DNA from: Streptomyces harbinensis
Lineage (GTDB): Bacteria > Actinomycetota > Actinomycetes > Streptomycetales > Streptomycetaceae
Length of the DNA: 64,000 bases
Assembly: GCF_900116145.1 (NCBI RefSeq)
Contig: NZ_FPAB01000003.1
Location: 558,184-622,183 of the forward strand
Direction of reading: 5' to 3'
In this document: positions 53,835 through 62,851 of the stretch, in pieces
Numbering within the stretch: position 1 is the stretch's first letter
Layout: the number at the start of each line of letters is the position of its first letter
The notes under the pieces: generated by a model
What the model was told of the DNA's origin: nothing
Seen by the model: the letters and a program-made list of their open reading frames with translations, nothing else
Databases searched by the model: none
Program-made: the position numbers and the translations under genes

Positions 53835-55162
53835 GCACGGTGAGGGATTCGAAGGGCCGGGAGCGGGTGCCGTCGGCGGCGAGCTTGCGGCGGGTGCGCT
53901 GGTATCAGGAGGCGCGGTGGAAGCGTCTTGTGGCTCTGTTGGTGCTGGCGGTGGTCGGTGCGCAGGTGACGGGGGTGCAGGGTACTTCGACGGATATTTT
54001 CTATGCGTTGGGGGAGAATTTCACCGGTACGGGGATCTGGATCTGGCTGGCGCTGTGTGTGGGCGTGTGGGTGATCCGGGAGTTTTTGAGTGAGCCGGTG
54101 AACCGGGGGTGGGTGGCGTCGCGGGATCGGGTGTCGCAGCCGGTCGCGCGGGTGCGTGGTGTGTGGCAGGCGGATCCGCGGTTGCGGTACGGCGGTGGTG
54201 CGCTGCTGCTGGTGGTGCTGATTCTGTTGCCGTTGTGGCTGTCGACGTACTGGCAGCAGGTGATGGTGGACCAGATCGCTATTTTTGTGTTGTTGGCGAT
54301 CGGTTTGAATGTGGTGATCGGCTGGGCCGGGATGCTGGATCTGGGTTTTGTGGCGTTTTTTGCCATCGGGGCCTATTCGGCGGCGTTCTGGACGGGTTCG
54401 CTGCCGGTGGAGCCTCCGGTGGTGCTGAACACGTTCCTGGTGATTCCGATCGCGATTGTGACGTGTTTGCTGGCGGGGGTGTTGCTGGGGGCGCCGACGC
54501 TGCGGTTGCGGGGTGACTATCTGGCGATCGTGACGCTGGGGTTCCATGAGATCGTGTATCTGGCGGCGCGGAACTGGACTGATTTCACGGGTGGTTCGCG
54601 GGGCGCGCGGATGTCGGAGCGGTTTGTGATCGATCTGGGGTTCTGGCGTTTCGAGTGGGGTCTTGATCCGAAGCCGTATTACTGGTTGTTGCTGGGCTTC
54701 ATCGTGGTGATCATTTTCTTGTTCCTGCGGTTGGAGCATTCGCGGGTGGGCCGGGCGTGGACGGCGATCCGTGAGGATGAGGTGGCTGCGGCTTCGACGG
54801 GTGTGAACACGGTGCGGATGAAGCTGCTGGCGTTCGCGATCGGTGCGTCGACGTCGGGTGTGGCGGGTGTGGTGTACGCGAGCAAGGTGGCGTTCATCTC
54901 GCCGGAGAATTTTGTGCTGTTGTTGTCGATCCTGGTGCTGGCGTATGTGATCTTCGGTGGTATGGGGTCGATTCCGGGTGTGCTGGCGGGGGCGGCACTG
55001 TTGATCTGGCTGCCGGAGTATCTGCGGGATTCGGTGGATCCGCAGGACCGTTTCATGTACCTGGGTGCGCTGCTGGTTGTGATGATGATTTACCGGCCGC
55101 AGGGTCTGTTGCCGTCGAAGCGGAGGCAGCGTGAGCTTCGACTGGCGGAGGAGAAGGCGTGA
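53831..55162 (+). CDS. livM: Branched-chain amino-acid ABC permease LivM
   Basis: 443 residues, start overlapping livH. About ten helices. The N-terminal extension of roughly 100 residues has extra membrane segments (RLVALLVLAVVGAQVTGVQG, IWIWLALCVGVWVIREFL) before the conserved core QIAIFVLLAIGLNVVIGWAGMLDLGFVAFFAIGAYSAA. The coupling region is GRAWTAIREDEVAAASTGVNTVRMKL, and GGMGSIPGVLAGAALL ends the core. Codon use here (GGT, TTG, GTG) differs from the C-ending genes to its left. Confidence 0.95.
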   Translation: MSTVRDSKGRERVPSAASLRRVRWYQEARWKRLVALLVLAVVGAQVTGVQGTSTDIFYALGENFTGTGIWIWLALCVGVWVIREFLSEPVNRGWVASRDRVSQPVARVRGVWQADPRLRYGGGALLLVVLILLPLWLSTYWQQVMVDQIAIFVLLAIGLNVVIGWAGMLDLGFVAFFAIGAYSAAFWTGSLPVEPPVVLNTFLVIPIAIVTCLLAGVLLGAPTLRLRGDYLAIVTLGFHEIVYLAARNWTDFTGGSRGARMSERFVIDLGFWRFEWGLDPKPYYWLLLGFIVVIIFLFLRLEHSRVGRAWTAIREDEVAAASTGVNTVRMKLLAFAIGASTSGVAGVVYASKVAFISPENFVLLLSILVLAYVIFGGMGSIPGVLAGAALLIWLPEYLRDSVDPQDRFMYLGALLVVMMIYRPQGLLPSKRRQRELRLAEEKA

Positions 55163-56055
55163 TGGCCAAGACGGAGCAGGTGGCGGAGGCCGGCGGGAAC
55201 GTGCTGGAGGTTTCCGGTGTCACGTTGCGGTTCGGTGGTCTGACGAGTCTGAACGATGTGTCCTTGTCGATGGGCCGGGGTGAGATTCTGGCGATCATCG
55301 GGCCGAATGGTGCGGGGAAGACGTCGTTCTTCAATTCGGTGACGGGTGCGTATCTGCCGCAGGAGGGCACGATCGGCTTTCTGCCGCGGGCGGGTGGCCG
55401 GCACGAGTTGCGGGGCTGCAAGCCGTATCTGGTGTCGCGGCACGGGGTGTCGCGTACGTTCCAGAACATCCGGTTGTTCGGGGCGCTGACGGCGCTGGAG
55501 AACGTGAAGATCGCGGTGGAGACGCGGCAGAAGACGGATGCGGTGTCGATCATGCTGGGTTTGCCGCATGCGCGGCGTGCGGAGCGTGAGAGTGATCGGC
55601 GTGCGCACGAGGTGCTGGCGTTCGTGGGTCTGGAGGGCCGGCTGAACGAGTTGGCGTCGTCGCTCAGTTATGGCGAGCAGCGGCGGCTGGAGATCGCGCG
55701 GGCGTTGGCGACGGGTCCTGAGTTGTTGCTGCTGGATGAGCCGGCGGCGGGGACGAACCCGACGGAGAAGCGGGATCTGGAGGATCTGATCCGCCGGATC
55801 AATGCCGATCTCGGGGTGAGTGTGCTGCTGATCGAGCACGACATGAAGCTGGTGATGTCGGTGGCGGACCGGGTGGTGGTGCTGAACTTCGGGAAGAAGA
55901 TCGCCGAGGGGACGCCGGGTGAGGTGCAGCGTGATCCGGCGGTGATCGAGGCGTATCTGGGTGCTTCGGCGGAGGAGGACGCGGCGGCGGTGGCGGATGT
56001 GGTGGCCGGGCAGGCTGCTTCGGGTGCCGCCGAGGGTGAGGTGAAGGGCGCATGA
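55159..56055 (+). CDS. livG: Branched-chain amino-acid ABC ATPase LivG
   Basis: 298 residues from the GTG overlapping the livM stop; the ATG three bases on is equally possible. Walker A GPNGAGKTSFFN, Q-loop region TFQNIRLF, ABC signature LSYGEQRRLEIARAL, Walker B LLLLDEPAAGTNPTE, switch His in LIEHDMKLVM. The FQNIRLF and MSVADRVVVLNFGKKIAEGTP parts mark LivG. A 40-residue Ala/Glu tail follows the domain. Hydrolyses ATP with LivF to drive uptake. Confidence 0.95.
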   Translation: MMAKTEQVAEAGGNVLEVSGVTLRFGGLTSLNDVSLSMGRGEILAIIGPNGAGKTSFFNSVTGAYLPQEGTIGFLPRAGGRHELRGCKPYLVSRHGVSRTFQNIRLFGALTALENVKIAVETRQKTDAVSIMLGLPHARRAERESDRRAHEVLAFVGLEGRLNELASSLSYGEQRRLEIARALATGPELLLLDEPAAGTNPTEKRDLEDLIRRINADLGVSVLLIEHDMKLVMSVADRVVVLNFGKKIAEGTPGEVQRDPAVIEAYLGASAEEDAAAVADVVAGQAASGAAEGEVKGA

Positions 56056-56816
56056 GTACGCAGCTGACGAAGGACGGTGCGGCGCAGGGGTCGTCGGCGG
56101 CTCCGGCGTTGCTGGAGTTGCGTGAGCTCCATGTGTTCTACGGGGCGATCGAGGCGCTGAAGGGTGTCGAGCTGTCGGTGGCGGAGGGGGAGGTCGTCGC
56201 GCTGCTGGGTGCCAATGGTGCGGGCAAGTCGACGACGCTGAAGACCGCTTCGGGGATGCTGAAGCCGCGTTCGGGTGAGGTGCTGCTGCGCGGGGAGCGG
56301 GTGGACGGGATTCCGTCGCACGAGCTGGTGCGGTTCGGGATCGGTCATGTGCCCGAGGGGCGGCGGGTGTTCGCCCGGATGTCGGTGGTGGAGAACCTCC
56401 AGATGGGGGCGTACCGGTTGCGGCGTCCGGATCCGGCGGACATGGACCGGGTGTTCACGCTGTTTCCGCGGCTGGCGGAGCGCCGTAAGCAGTTGGCGGG
56501 GACGCTGTCGGGTGGTGAGCAGCAGATGCTGGCGATCGGGCGGGCCCTGATGGGGAAGCCGGAGCTTCTGTTGCTGGATGAGCCGTCGATGGGTCTGGCG
56601 CCGCTGATCGTGCAGCAGATTTTCGACATTCTGCGGGAGATCAACGAGCAGGGGACGACGCTGTTGCTGGTGGAGCAGAACGCTTCGCAGGCGTTGCAGC
56701 TGGCGGATCGTGGCTATGTGCTGGAGACGGGTGCGGTGGTGATGTCGGACGACGCGTCCGAGTTGCTGACGCATCCGCGGGTGCGGGCGGCGTATCTGGG
56801 GGAGGCCGCCGAGTAG
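56052..56816 (+). CDS. livF: Branched-chain amino-acid ABC ATPase LivF
   Basis: 254 residues, start overlapping livG in ATGA. Starts ALLELRELHVFYGAIEALKGV after a short leader. Walker A GANGAGKSTTLK, Q-loop and GHVPEGRRVFARMSVVENLQMG (characteristic of LivF), signature LSGGEQQMLAIGRALM, Walker B LLLLDEPSMGLAP, LLVEQNA. Last gene of the liv operon; a convergent thioesterase gene ends 34 bases away. Confidence 0.95.
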   Translation: MSTQLTKDGAAQGSSAAPALLELRELHVFYGAIEALKGVELSVAEGEVVALLGANGAGKSTTLKTASGMLKPRSGEVLLRGERVDGIPSHELVRFGIGHVPEGRRVFARMSVVENLQMGAYRLRRPDPADMDRVFTLFPRLAERRKQLAGTLSGGEQQMLAIGRALMGKPELLLLDEPSMGLAPLIVQQIFDILREINEQGTTLLLVEQNASQALQLADRGYVLETGAVVMSDDASELLTHPRVRAAYLGEAAE

Positions 56817-56850
56817 CGGCCTCCCGTTGCGGGTGGGCCCCGTCGTCCGG

Positions 56851-57384
56851 TCAGTGGGCGGCGGGGCTCGTGCCGTTCGTGGTGTTCGTGCTGCTTGTGG
56901 TGTTCGTGGTGTCGGTGGTGCCGTTGGGGGCGGCGGGGCGCAGGGCGCAGGTGAGGCGGGCGGTGCAGACGCGTTTGCCGTGGTCGTCGGTGATGACGAT
57001 GTCGTAGGTGGCGGAGGTGCGTCCGGCGTGGACGGGGGTGGCGGTGCCGGTGATGGTGCCGGTGCGTACCGCGCGGTGGTGGGTGCAGTTGAGGTCGACT
57101 CCGACGGCGATTTTCTGGGGGCCGCCGTGGAGCATGGCGCCGATGGAGCCGAGGGTTTCGGCGAGGACGGCGGAGGCGCCGCCGTGGAGGAGGCCGTAGG
57201 GCTGGGTGTTGCCTTCGACGGGGAGGGTGCCGACGACGCGGGTGGGGGCGGCTTCCTGGACCTGGACGCCCATGCGGGTTCCGAGGGCGCCGGCGGAGAA
57301 CAGCTGGGGCAGGTCGATGCCCAGGCCGGCCCACTGCTCGATGATGTCGTGCGGGAACCGGGTGCTGGTGGTCTGGTCGGTCAT
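56851..57384 (-). CDS. Hotdog-fold thioesterase (PaaI/YbgC type)
   Basis: 177 residues. Residues 30-145 form a hotdog domain with QPYGLLHGGASAVLAETLGSIGA (helix with HGG and the catalytic-type Glu) and VGVDLNCTHHRAVRTGTITGTATPVHAGRTSATYDIVITDD. PaaI-like enzymes clear hydroxyphenylacetyl-CoA and related thioesters. The last 25 residues are a Thr/Asn/Ser run (TTDTTNTTSSTNTTNGT) absent from the family, a microsatellite-like extension. Stands alone between liv and the oxidoreductase gene. Confidence 0.88.
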   Translation of the reverse strand: MTDQTTSTRFPHDIIEQWAGLGIDLPQLFSAGALGTRMGVQVQEAAPTRVVGTLPVEGNTQPYGLLHGGASAVLAETLGSIGAMLHGGPQKIAVGVDLNCTHHRAVRTGTITGTATPVHAGRTSATYDIVITDDHGKRVCTARLTCALRPAAPNGTTDTTNTTSSTNTTNGTSPAAH

Positions 57385-57445
57385 GGCGTACGGCTCCGAT
57401 CGTGCGCTTGTGGCGTGTCGGGACGGTGGTCCGTACAGGGTTGTA

Positions 57446-59737
57446 TCAGGTGGTGTGGCGGCTGGTGGGGGTGAGGCGGATGACGATGGATTTGCTGGTG
57501 GGGGTGTTGGAGGTCTTGGCGGTGGCGTCGAGGGGGACGAGGACGTTGGTTTCGGGGTAGTAGGCGGCGGCGCAGCCGGGGGCGGTGGGGTAGTGGACGA
57601 CGCGGAAGCCGGGGGCGGTGCGTTCGGTGCCGTCGGTCCATTCGCTGGTGAGGTCGGCGTAGGTGCCGTCGTCGAGGCCGAGTCGCCGGGCGTCGTCGGG
57701 GTGGACGAAGACGACGCGCCGGCCGCCTTTGATGCCGCGGTAGCGGTCGTCGAGGCCGTAGATGGTGGTGTTGTACTGGTCGTGGGAGCGGAGGGTCTGG
57801 AGGAGGAGGCGGCCTTCGGGGACGCGGGGCCAGGTGAGGGGTTCGGCGGTGAAGTTGGCTTTGCCGGTGGTGGTGGGGAAGGTGCGGCTGTCGCGGGGCG
57901 GGTGGGGGAGGGCGAAGCCGCCGGGTCGGGCGACTTTGGTGTTGAAGTCGTCGAAGCCGGGGACGACGCGGGCGATGCGGTCGCGGATGCGGTCGTAGTC
58001 GGCGGCGAATTCTTCCCAGGGGGTGGTGGAGCCGGGGCCGAGGACGCGGCGGGCGAGGGCGCACAGGATGGCGGTCTCGGAGCGCAGGTGGGGGCCTGCG
58101 GGGGCGAGCCGGCCGCGGGAGGCGTGGACCATGCCCATGGAGTCCTCGACGGTGACGAACTGGTCGCCGCCGTCGGGGCGGCGGTCGCGTTCGGTGCGGC
58201 CGAGGGTGGGGAGGATGAGGGCGCGGCGGCCGGTGACGCAGTGTGAGCGGTTGAGTTTGGTGGAGACCTGGACGGTGAGGCGCGCGCCGGCGAGGGCGGT
58301 TTCGGTGACGGCGGAGTCGGGGGTGGCGGAGACGAAGTTGCCGCCGACGGCGAGGAAGACTTTGACGCGGCCGTCGCGCAGGGCGCGGATGGTTTCGACG
58401 GTGTCGAGGCCGTGCTCGCGGGGCGGTGTGAAGCCGAATTCGCGTTCGAGGGCGTCGAGGAGCTGGGGGGTGGGGCGTTCGCAGATGCCCATGGTGCGGT
58501 CGCCCTGGACGTTGCTGTGGCCGCGTACCGGGCAGACTCCGGCGCCGGGGCGGCCGATGTTGCCGCGCAGCAGGAGGAAGTTGACGATTTCCTGGATGGT
58601 GGGCACGGAGTTCTTGTGCTGGGTGAGGCCCATGGCCCAGCAGACGATGATGCTGCGGGAGGCGAGGATCAGCTCCAGGGCGGCTTCGATGTTCTCGCGG
58701 GTGAGGCCGGTGGCTTCGAGGGCCTGGTCCCAGGTGGTGGCGCGGGTGGCGGTGGCGAAGTCCTGGAAGCCGTGGGTGTGGTCGCGGATGAACGCGTCGT
58801 CGGTGGCGCCGTCCCGTTCCAGCAGGAGTTTGTTGAGGATGCGGAAGAGTGCCTGGTCGCCGCCGAGCCGGATCTGGAGGAAGAGGTCGGTGAGGTCGGT
58901 GCCGGGGCCGGCGAGTCCGCGGGGGGTCTGCGGGTTGTGGAAGTTCCGCAGGCCGGCTTCGGGCAGCGGGTTGATCGTCATGATTTTGGCGCCGGCGTGT
59001 TTGGCGCCTTCGAGGGCGGTGAGCATCCGCGGGTGGTTGGTGCCGGGGTTCTGGCCGGCGACGATGATGAGGTCGGCCTTTTCGAGGTCGTCGAGCAGGA
59101 CGCTGCCCTTGCCGATGCCGAGGGTGTCGCCCAGCGCGTAGCTGGAGGACTCGTGGCACATGTTGGAGCAGTCGGGCAGGTTGTTGGTGCCGAACTCGCG
59201 GGCGAACAGCTGGTAGACGAAGGCGGCTTCGTTGCTGGTGCGGCCGGAGGTGTAGAAGGCGGCCTCGTCGGGTGAGTCGAGTGCGTTGAGTTCGCCGGCG
59301 ATGAGGTCGAGGGCGGCGTCCCAGCCGATGGGGGTGTAGTGGGTGGCGCCCTCGGCCAGGTACATGGGTTCGGTGAGCCGGCCCTGCTGTCCGAGCCAGT
59401 AGCCGGAGCGTTCGCGCAGGTCGGCGACGGAGTGCTCGGCGAAGAACGCGGGGGTGATCCGGCGCAGGGTGGCTTCCTCGGCGACGGCCTTGGCGCCGTT
59501 CTCGCAGAATTCGGCGGTGTGCGGCTTGCCGGGTTCGGGCCAGGCGCAGCCGGGGCAGTCGAAGCCGTCGTGCTGGTTGACGCGCAGGAGGGTGAGGGCG
59601 GTGCGCCGCAGGCCCATCTGCTGCTGGGCGGTGCGCAGGGCGTGGGTGATGGCGGGCAGGCCGACGGAGGATTCCTTGGGGGCGCCGACCTGGGGGGCGT
59701 CCTGGACCGGATCGGAGGCGGGCGGCTTGGCGGACAT
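57446..59737 (-). CDS. FdhF/YdeP family molybdopterin oxidoreductase
   Basis: 763 residues from the ATG at 59737, eight bases after AAAGGAG; a longer frame to 59956 shadows the polA upstream region. N-terminal NQHDGFDCPGCAWPEP with CxxC, as in YdeP-like proteins that bind a cluster differently from true formate dehydrogenases. Then YTSGRTSNEAAFVYQLFAREFGTNNLPDCSNMCHESS, IIVAGQNPGTNHPRML, GNIGRPGAGVCPVRGHSNVQGDRTMG and C-terminal FVHPDDARRLGLDDGTYADLTSEW. Binds bis-MGD cofactor. Physiological substrate unknown. No delta or accessory genes nearby except none. Confidence 0.88.
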   Translation of the reverse strand: MSAKPPASDPVQDAPQVGAPKESSVGLPAITHALRTAQQQMGLRRTALTLLRVNQHDGFDCPGCAWPEPGKPHTAEFCENGAKAVAEEATLRRITPAFFAEHSVADLRERSGYWLGQQGRLTEPMYLAEGATHYTPIGWDAALDLIAGELNALDSPDEAAFYTSGRTSNEAAFVYQLFAREFGTNNLPDCSNMCHESSSYALGDTLGIGKGSVLLDDLEKADLIIVAGQNPGTNHPRMLTALEGAKHAGAKIMTINPLPEAGLRNFHNPQTPRGLAGPGTDLTDLFLQIRLGGDQALFRILNKLLLERDGATDDAFIRDHTHGFQDFATATRATTWDQALEATGLTRENIEAALELILASRSIIVCWAMGLTQHKNSVPTIQEIVNFLLLRGNIGRPGAGVCPVRGHSNVQGDRTMGICERPTPQLLDALEREFGFTPPREHGLDTVETIRALRDGRVKVFLAVGGNFVSATPDSAVTETALAGARLTVQVSTKLNRSHCVTGRRALILPTLGRTERDRRPDGGDQFVTVEDSMGMVHASRGRLAPAGPHLRSETAILCALARRVLGPGSTTPWEEFAADYDRIRDRIARVVPGFDDFNTKVARPGGFALPHPPRDSRTFPTTTGKANFTAEPLTWPRVPEGRLLLQTLRSHDQYNTTIYGLDDRYRGIKGGRRVVFVHPDDARRLGLDDGTYADLTSEWTDGTERTAPGFRVVHYPTAPGCAAAYYPETNVLVPLDATAKTSNTPTSKSIVIRLTPTSRHTT

Positions 59738-59940
59738 GGGCGGCTCTCCTTTGACGCGGACGGCGGACGGGCCGGGGCGCGGCCGGGTGGGCCGCGCGGG
59801 CCAGGGTGCGATCGTGTCATGCCGGGCCGCCGGTGGCACGGGTCGGGCGCGGACCGTCGCGGCGGGTGCGGCCGGGGCGGCGGGGCGGGCCGGATGGCGG
59901 CCGGGCGGGACTGTCAGTGGTCCGTGGGAGGATCGGTGAC

Positions 59941-62649
59941 GTGGCTGAGAACGCATCGCACCCCCAGACGACCTCGGCGCCGCGTCTGCTCCTGCTGGAC
60001 GGGCACTCGCTGGCGTACCGCGCGTTTTTCGCGCTGCCCGCGGAGAATTTCACGACGGCTGTCGGGCAGCCGACGAACGCGATCTACGGCTTCGCCTCCA
60101 TGCTGGCGAATACGCTGCGTGATGAGGAGCCCACGCATCTGGCGGTGGCGTTCGACGTGTCGCGCAAGACGTGGCGCTCCGATCGCTACGACGGGTACAA
60201 GGCGACCCGTTCGGCGTCCCCCGACGAGTTCAAGGGGCAGGTGGAGCTGATCGGGGAGCTGCTGGACACCATGCGGGTGCGGCGCTTCGCGGTGGACGGG
60301 TTCGAGGCGGACGATGTGATCGCCACCTTGGCGACGCGGGCGGCCGACGAGGGCTTCCAGGTGTCGATCGTCACCGGTGACCGGGACTGCTTCCAGCTGG
60401 TGAGCGACCGGATCACGGTGCTGTATCCGACGAAGGGTGTTTCCGAGCTGACCCGGTTCACGCCGGAGAAGGTGGAGGAGCGGTACGGCCTGACCCCGGC
60501 CCGGTATCCGGATTACGCGGCCCTGCGCGGCGACCCGTCGGACAATCTGCCCGGCATTCCGGGGGTGGGGGAGAAGACGGCCGCCAAGTGGATCCACCAG
60601 TTCGGCTCGCTGGACGCGCTGCTGGAGCGGGCGGACGAGGTGAAGGGCAAGGCGGGCGCCAATCTGCGCGAGCACCTGGAGTCGGTGCGGCTGAACCGGG
60701 AGCTGACCGAGCTGGTCCGCGACATGGAGCTGGAGTGCGGCCCGGTGGACCTGGTGCGCTCCCCGTACGACCGGGAGGCGATGACCGTCCTGCTGGACGT
60801 GCTGGAGTTCCGCAACCCGAGCCTGCGGGAGCGGCTGTTCGCGGTGGACCCGGGCGCGGCCGGTGAGGAGACGGTGCCGGCCGAGGGCGTCGCCGTCGAC
60901 GGCACGGTGCTGGCGGCCGGCGAGCTGGGCCCGTGGCTGGCCGGGCAGGACGGGCAGCGGCTGGGCGTGGCCACCCTGGACGACTGGAAGCTGGGCGCGG
61001 GCGCGGTGCGCGCGGTGGCGCTGGCGACCGGGGAGGGCCCGGCGGCCTGGTTCGATCCGGCGGCGCTGGACGAGGCGGACGAGCGGGCCTTCGCCGGCTG
61101 GCTGGCGGACGCCGGCCGCCCCAAGGTGGTGCACGGCGCCAAGGGCCTGATGCGGGTGTTCGCCGAGCACGGCTGGCAGCTCGCCGGCGTCGCCATGGAC
61201 ACCGCGCTGGCCGCGTACCTGGTCCAGCCGGGCCGCCGCTCCTTCGCCCTGGACGCGCTGAGCGTGGAGTTCCTGGGCCGCGAGCTGGACCGGCCGGAGG
61301 ACGACGGCGGGCAGCTGGCGTTCGGCGCCGACGACGAGGCCGAGGCGCAGGCCCTGATGCGGCAGGCCCGGGCCGTCCTCGACCTGGGCGCGGCCTTCGA
61401 GGGCCGGCTGGCGGACGTCGGCGCCGCGGAGCTGCTGCACGATCTGGAGATTCCGGTGTCCGCGCTGCTGGCCCGCATGGAGCGCGCCGGGATCGCCGCC
61501 GACCGCCCGCACCTGGAGCGGATGGAGCAGCGGTTCGCCGCCGCCGTGCAGCAGGCGGTGGGCGAGGCCCACGCCTCGGTGGGCCACGAGTTCAACCTCG
61601 GCTCGCCCAAGCAGCTCCAGGAGGTGCTGTTCGGCGAGCTGGGGCTGCCGAAGACGAAGAAGACGAAGACCGGCTTCACCACCGACGCGGACGCCCTGCT
61701 GTGGCTGGCCGGGCAGACCGAGCACGAGCTGCCGGTGATCATGCTGCGGCACCGGGAGCAGGCCAAGCTGCGCACCACGGTGGAGGGGCTGATCAAGACG
61801 ATCGCCTCCGACGGCCGCATCCACACCACCTTCCAGCAGACCGTCGCCGCCACCGGCCGGCTCTCCTCCACCGACCCCAACCTGCAGAACATCCCGGTGC
61901 GCACCGACGAGGGCCGCGCCATCCGGGGCGGGTTCGTGGTCGGCGAGGGCTACGAGACGCTGCTCACGGCCGACTACAGCCAGATCGAGCTGCGGGTGAT
62001 GGCCCACCTGTCGGAGGACGCCGGGTTGATCGAGGCGTTCACCTCCGGCGAGGACCTGCACACCACGGTCGCCTCGCAGGTCTTCGCCGTCGGCAAGGAC
62101 GACGTGGACGCCGAGATGCGCCGCAAGATCAAGGCGATGAGCTACGGCCTGGCGTACGGCCTGTCGGCGTTCGGTCTCTCGCAGCAGCTGTCGATCAGCC
62201 CGGACGAGGCACGCAAGCTGATGGACACCTACTTCGAGCGCTTCGGCGGGGTCCGTGACTACCTCCAGCGGGTGGTCGACGAGGCGCGCGCCACCGGGTA
62301 CACCGAGACGATGCTCGGCCGCCGCCGCTATCTGCCGGACCTCACCAGCTCGAACCGGCAGCGCCGGGAGATGGCCGAGCGGATGGCGCTGAACGCCCCG
62401 ATCCAGGGCACGGCTGCGGACATCGTGAAGATCGCGATGCTGCGGGTGGACGAGGCCCTGACGCAGAAGCGGCTGCGTTCGCGGATGCTGCTCCAGGTCC
62501 ACGACGAAATCGTGCTGGAGGTCGCCCCGGGTGAGCGCGAGGCGGTGGAGGCGCTGGTGCGTGAACAGATGCCGAACGCCGTCTCGCTGCGCGCCCCGCT
62601 GGATGTGTCCGTCGGCTGGGGCGACACCTGGGAGTCGGCCGCGCACTAG
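59941..62649 (+). CDS. polA: DNA polymerase I
   Basis: 902 residues from the GTG at 59941. An N-terminal 5'-nuclease (LLLLDGHSLAYRAFFALP, FEADDVIATLATRA, VTGDRDCFQLV, GDPSDNLPGIPGVGEKTA) removes RNA primers. The middle domain keeps the 3'-5' exonuclease fold (YLVQPGRRSFALDALS) but the metal-binding acidic residues look lost, so proofreading is probably absent, as in other actinobacteria. The polymerase has motif A LTADYSQIELRVMAHLS, motif B RRKIKAMSYGLAYGLSAFGLS and motif C LLQVHDEIVLE. The last C-terminus is normal. Strong hairpin follows. Confidence 0.97.
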   Translation: MAENASHPQTTSAPRLLLLDGHSLAYRAFFALPAENFTTAVGQPTNAIYGFASMLANTLRDEEPTHLAVAFDVSRKTWRSDRYDGYKATRSASPDEFKGQVELIGELLDTMRVRRFAVDGFEADDVIATLATRAADEGFQVSIVTGDRDCFQLVSDRITVLYPTKGVSELTRFTPEKVEERYGLTPARYPDYAALRGDPSDNLPGIPGVGEKTAAKWIHQFGSLDALLERADEVKGKAGANLREHLESVRLNRELTELVRDMELECGPVDLVRSPYDREAMTVLLDVLEFRNPSLRERLFAVDPGAAGEETVPAEGVAVDGTVLAAGELGPWLAGQDGQRLGVATLDDWKLGAGAVRAVALATGEGPAAWFDPAALDEADERAFAGWLADAGRPKVVHGAKGLMRVFAEHGWQLAGVAMDTALAAYLVQPGRRSFALDALSVEFLGRELDRPEDDGGQLAFGADDEAEAQALMRQARAVLDLGAAFEGRLADVGAAELLHDLEIPVSALLARMERAGIAADRPHLERMEQRFAAAVQQAVGEAHASVGHEFNLGSPKQLQEVLFGELGLPKTKKTKTGFTTDADALLWLAGQTEHELPVIMLRHREQAKLRTTVEGLIKTIASDGRIHTTFQQTVAATGRLSSTDPNLQNIPVRTDEGRAIRGGFVVGEGYETLLTADYSQIELRVMAHLSEDAGLIEAFTSGEDLHTTVASQVFAVGKDDVDAEMRRKIKAMSYGLAYGLSAFGLSQQLSISPDEARKLMDTYFERFGGVRDYLQRVVDEARATGYTETMLGRRRYLPDLTSSNRQRREMAERMALNAPIQGTAADIVKIAMLRVDEALTQKRLRSRMLLQVHDEIVLEVAPGEREAVEALVREQMPNAVSLRAPLDVSVGWGDTWESAAH

Positions 62650-62673
62650 GCACGCCCCACAGCGCCCGCTGAC

Positions 62674-62699
62674 GGCCCGGCACCGCGGGGTGCCGGGCC
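62674..62699 (+). terminator. Terminator of polA
   Basis: GGCCCGGCACC pairs fully with GGTGCCGGGCC across GCGG, 25 bases after the stop. Confidence 0.75.
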
Positions 62700-62851
62700 G
62701 GGCGTCACCCCGGGGAAAGGCCAAGTTCCTCAAAGTGTCACGGGGTTGGGACACGTGCGCACCGTCGGACGCCTGCGGGCGGCGGTGTTCGCACGTATCG
62801 TACTGTCGGACCTGTCGACGGGTACCAAGCGTGACATGGGAGGGGACGCGC

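Noticed and set aside
62746..62851. c-di-AMP (ydaO) or other riboswitch before the transglycosylase
   Set aside because: Wall-hydrolase genes in Streptomyces often have one, but I could not find the conserved stems in this short leader.
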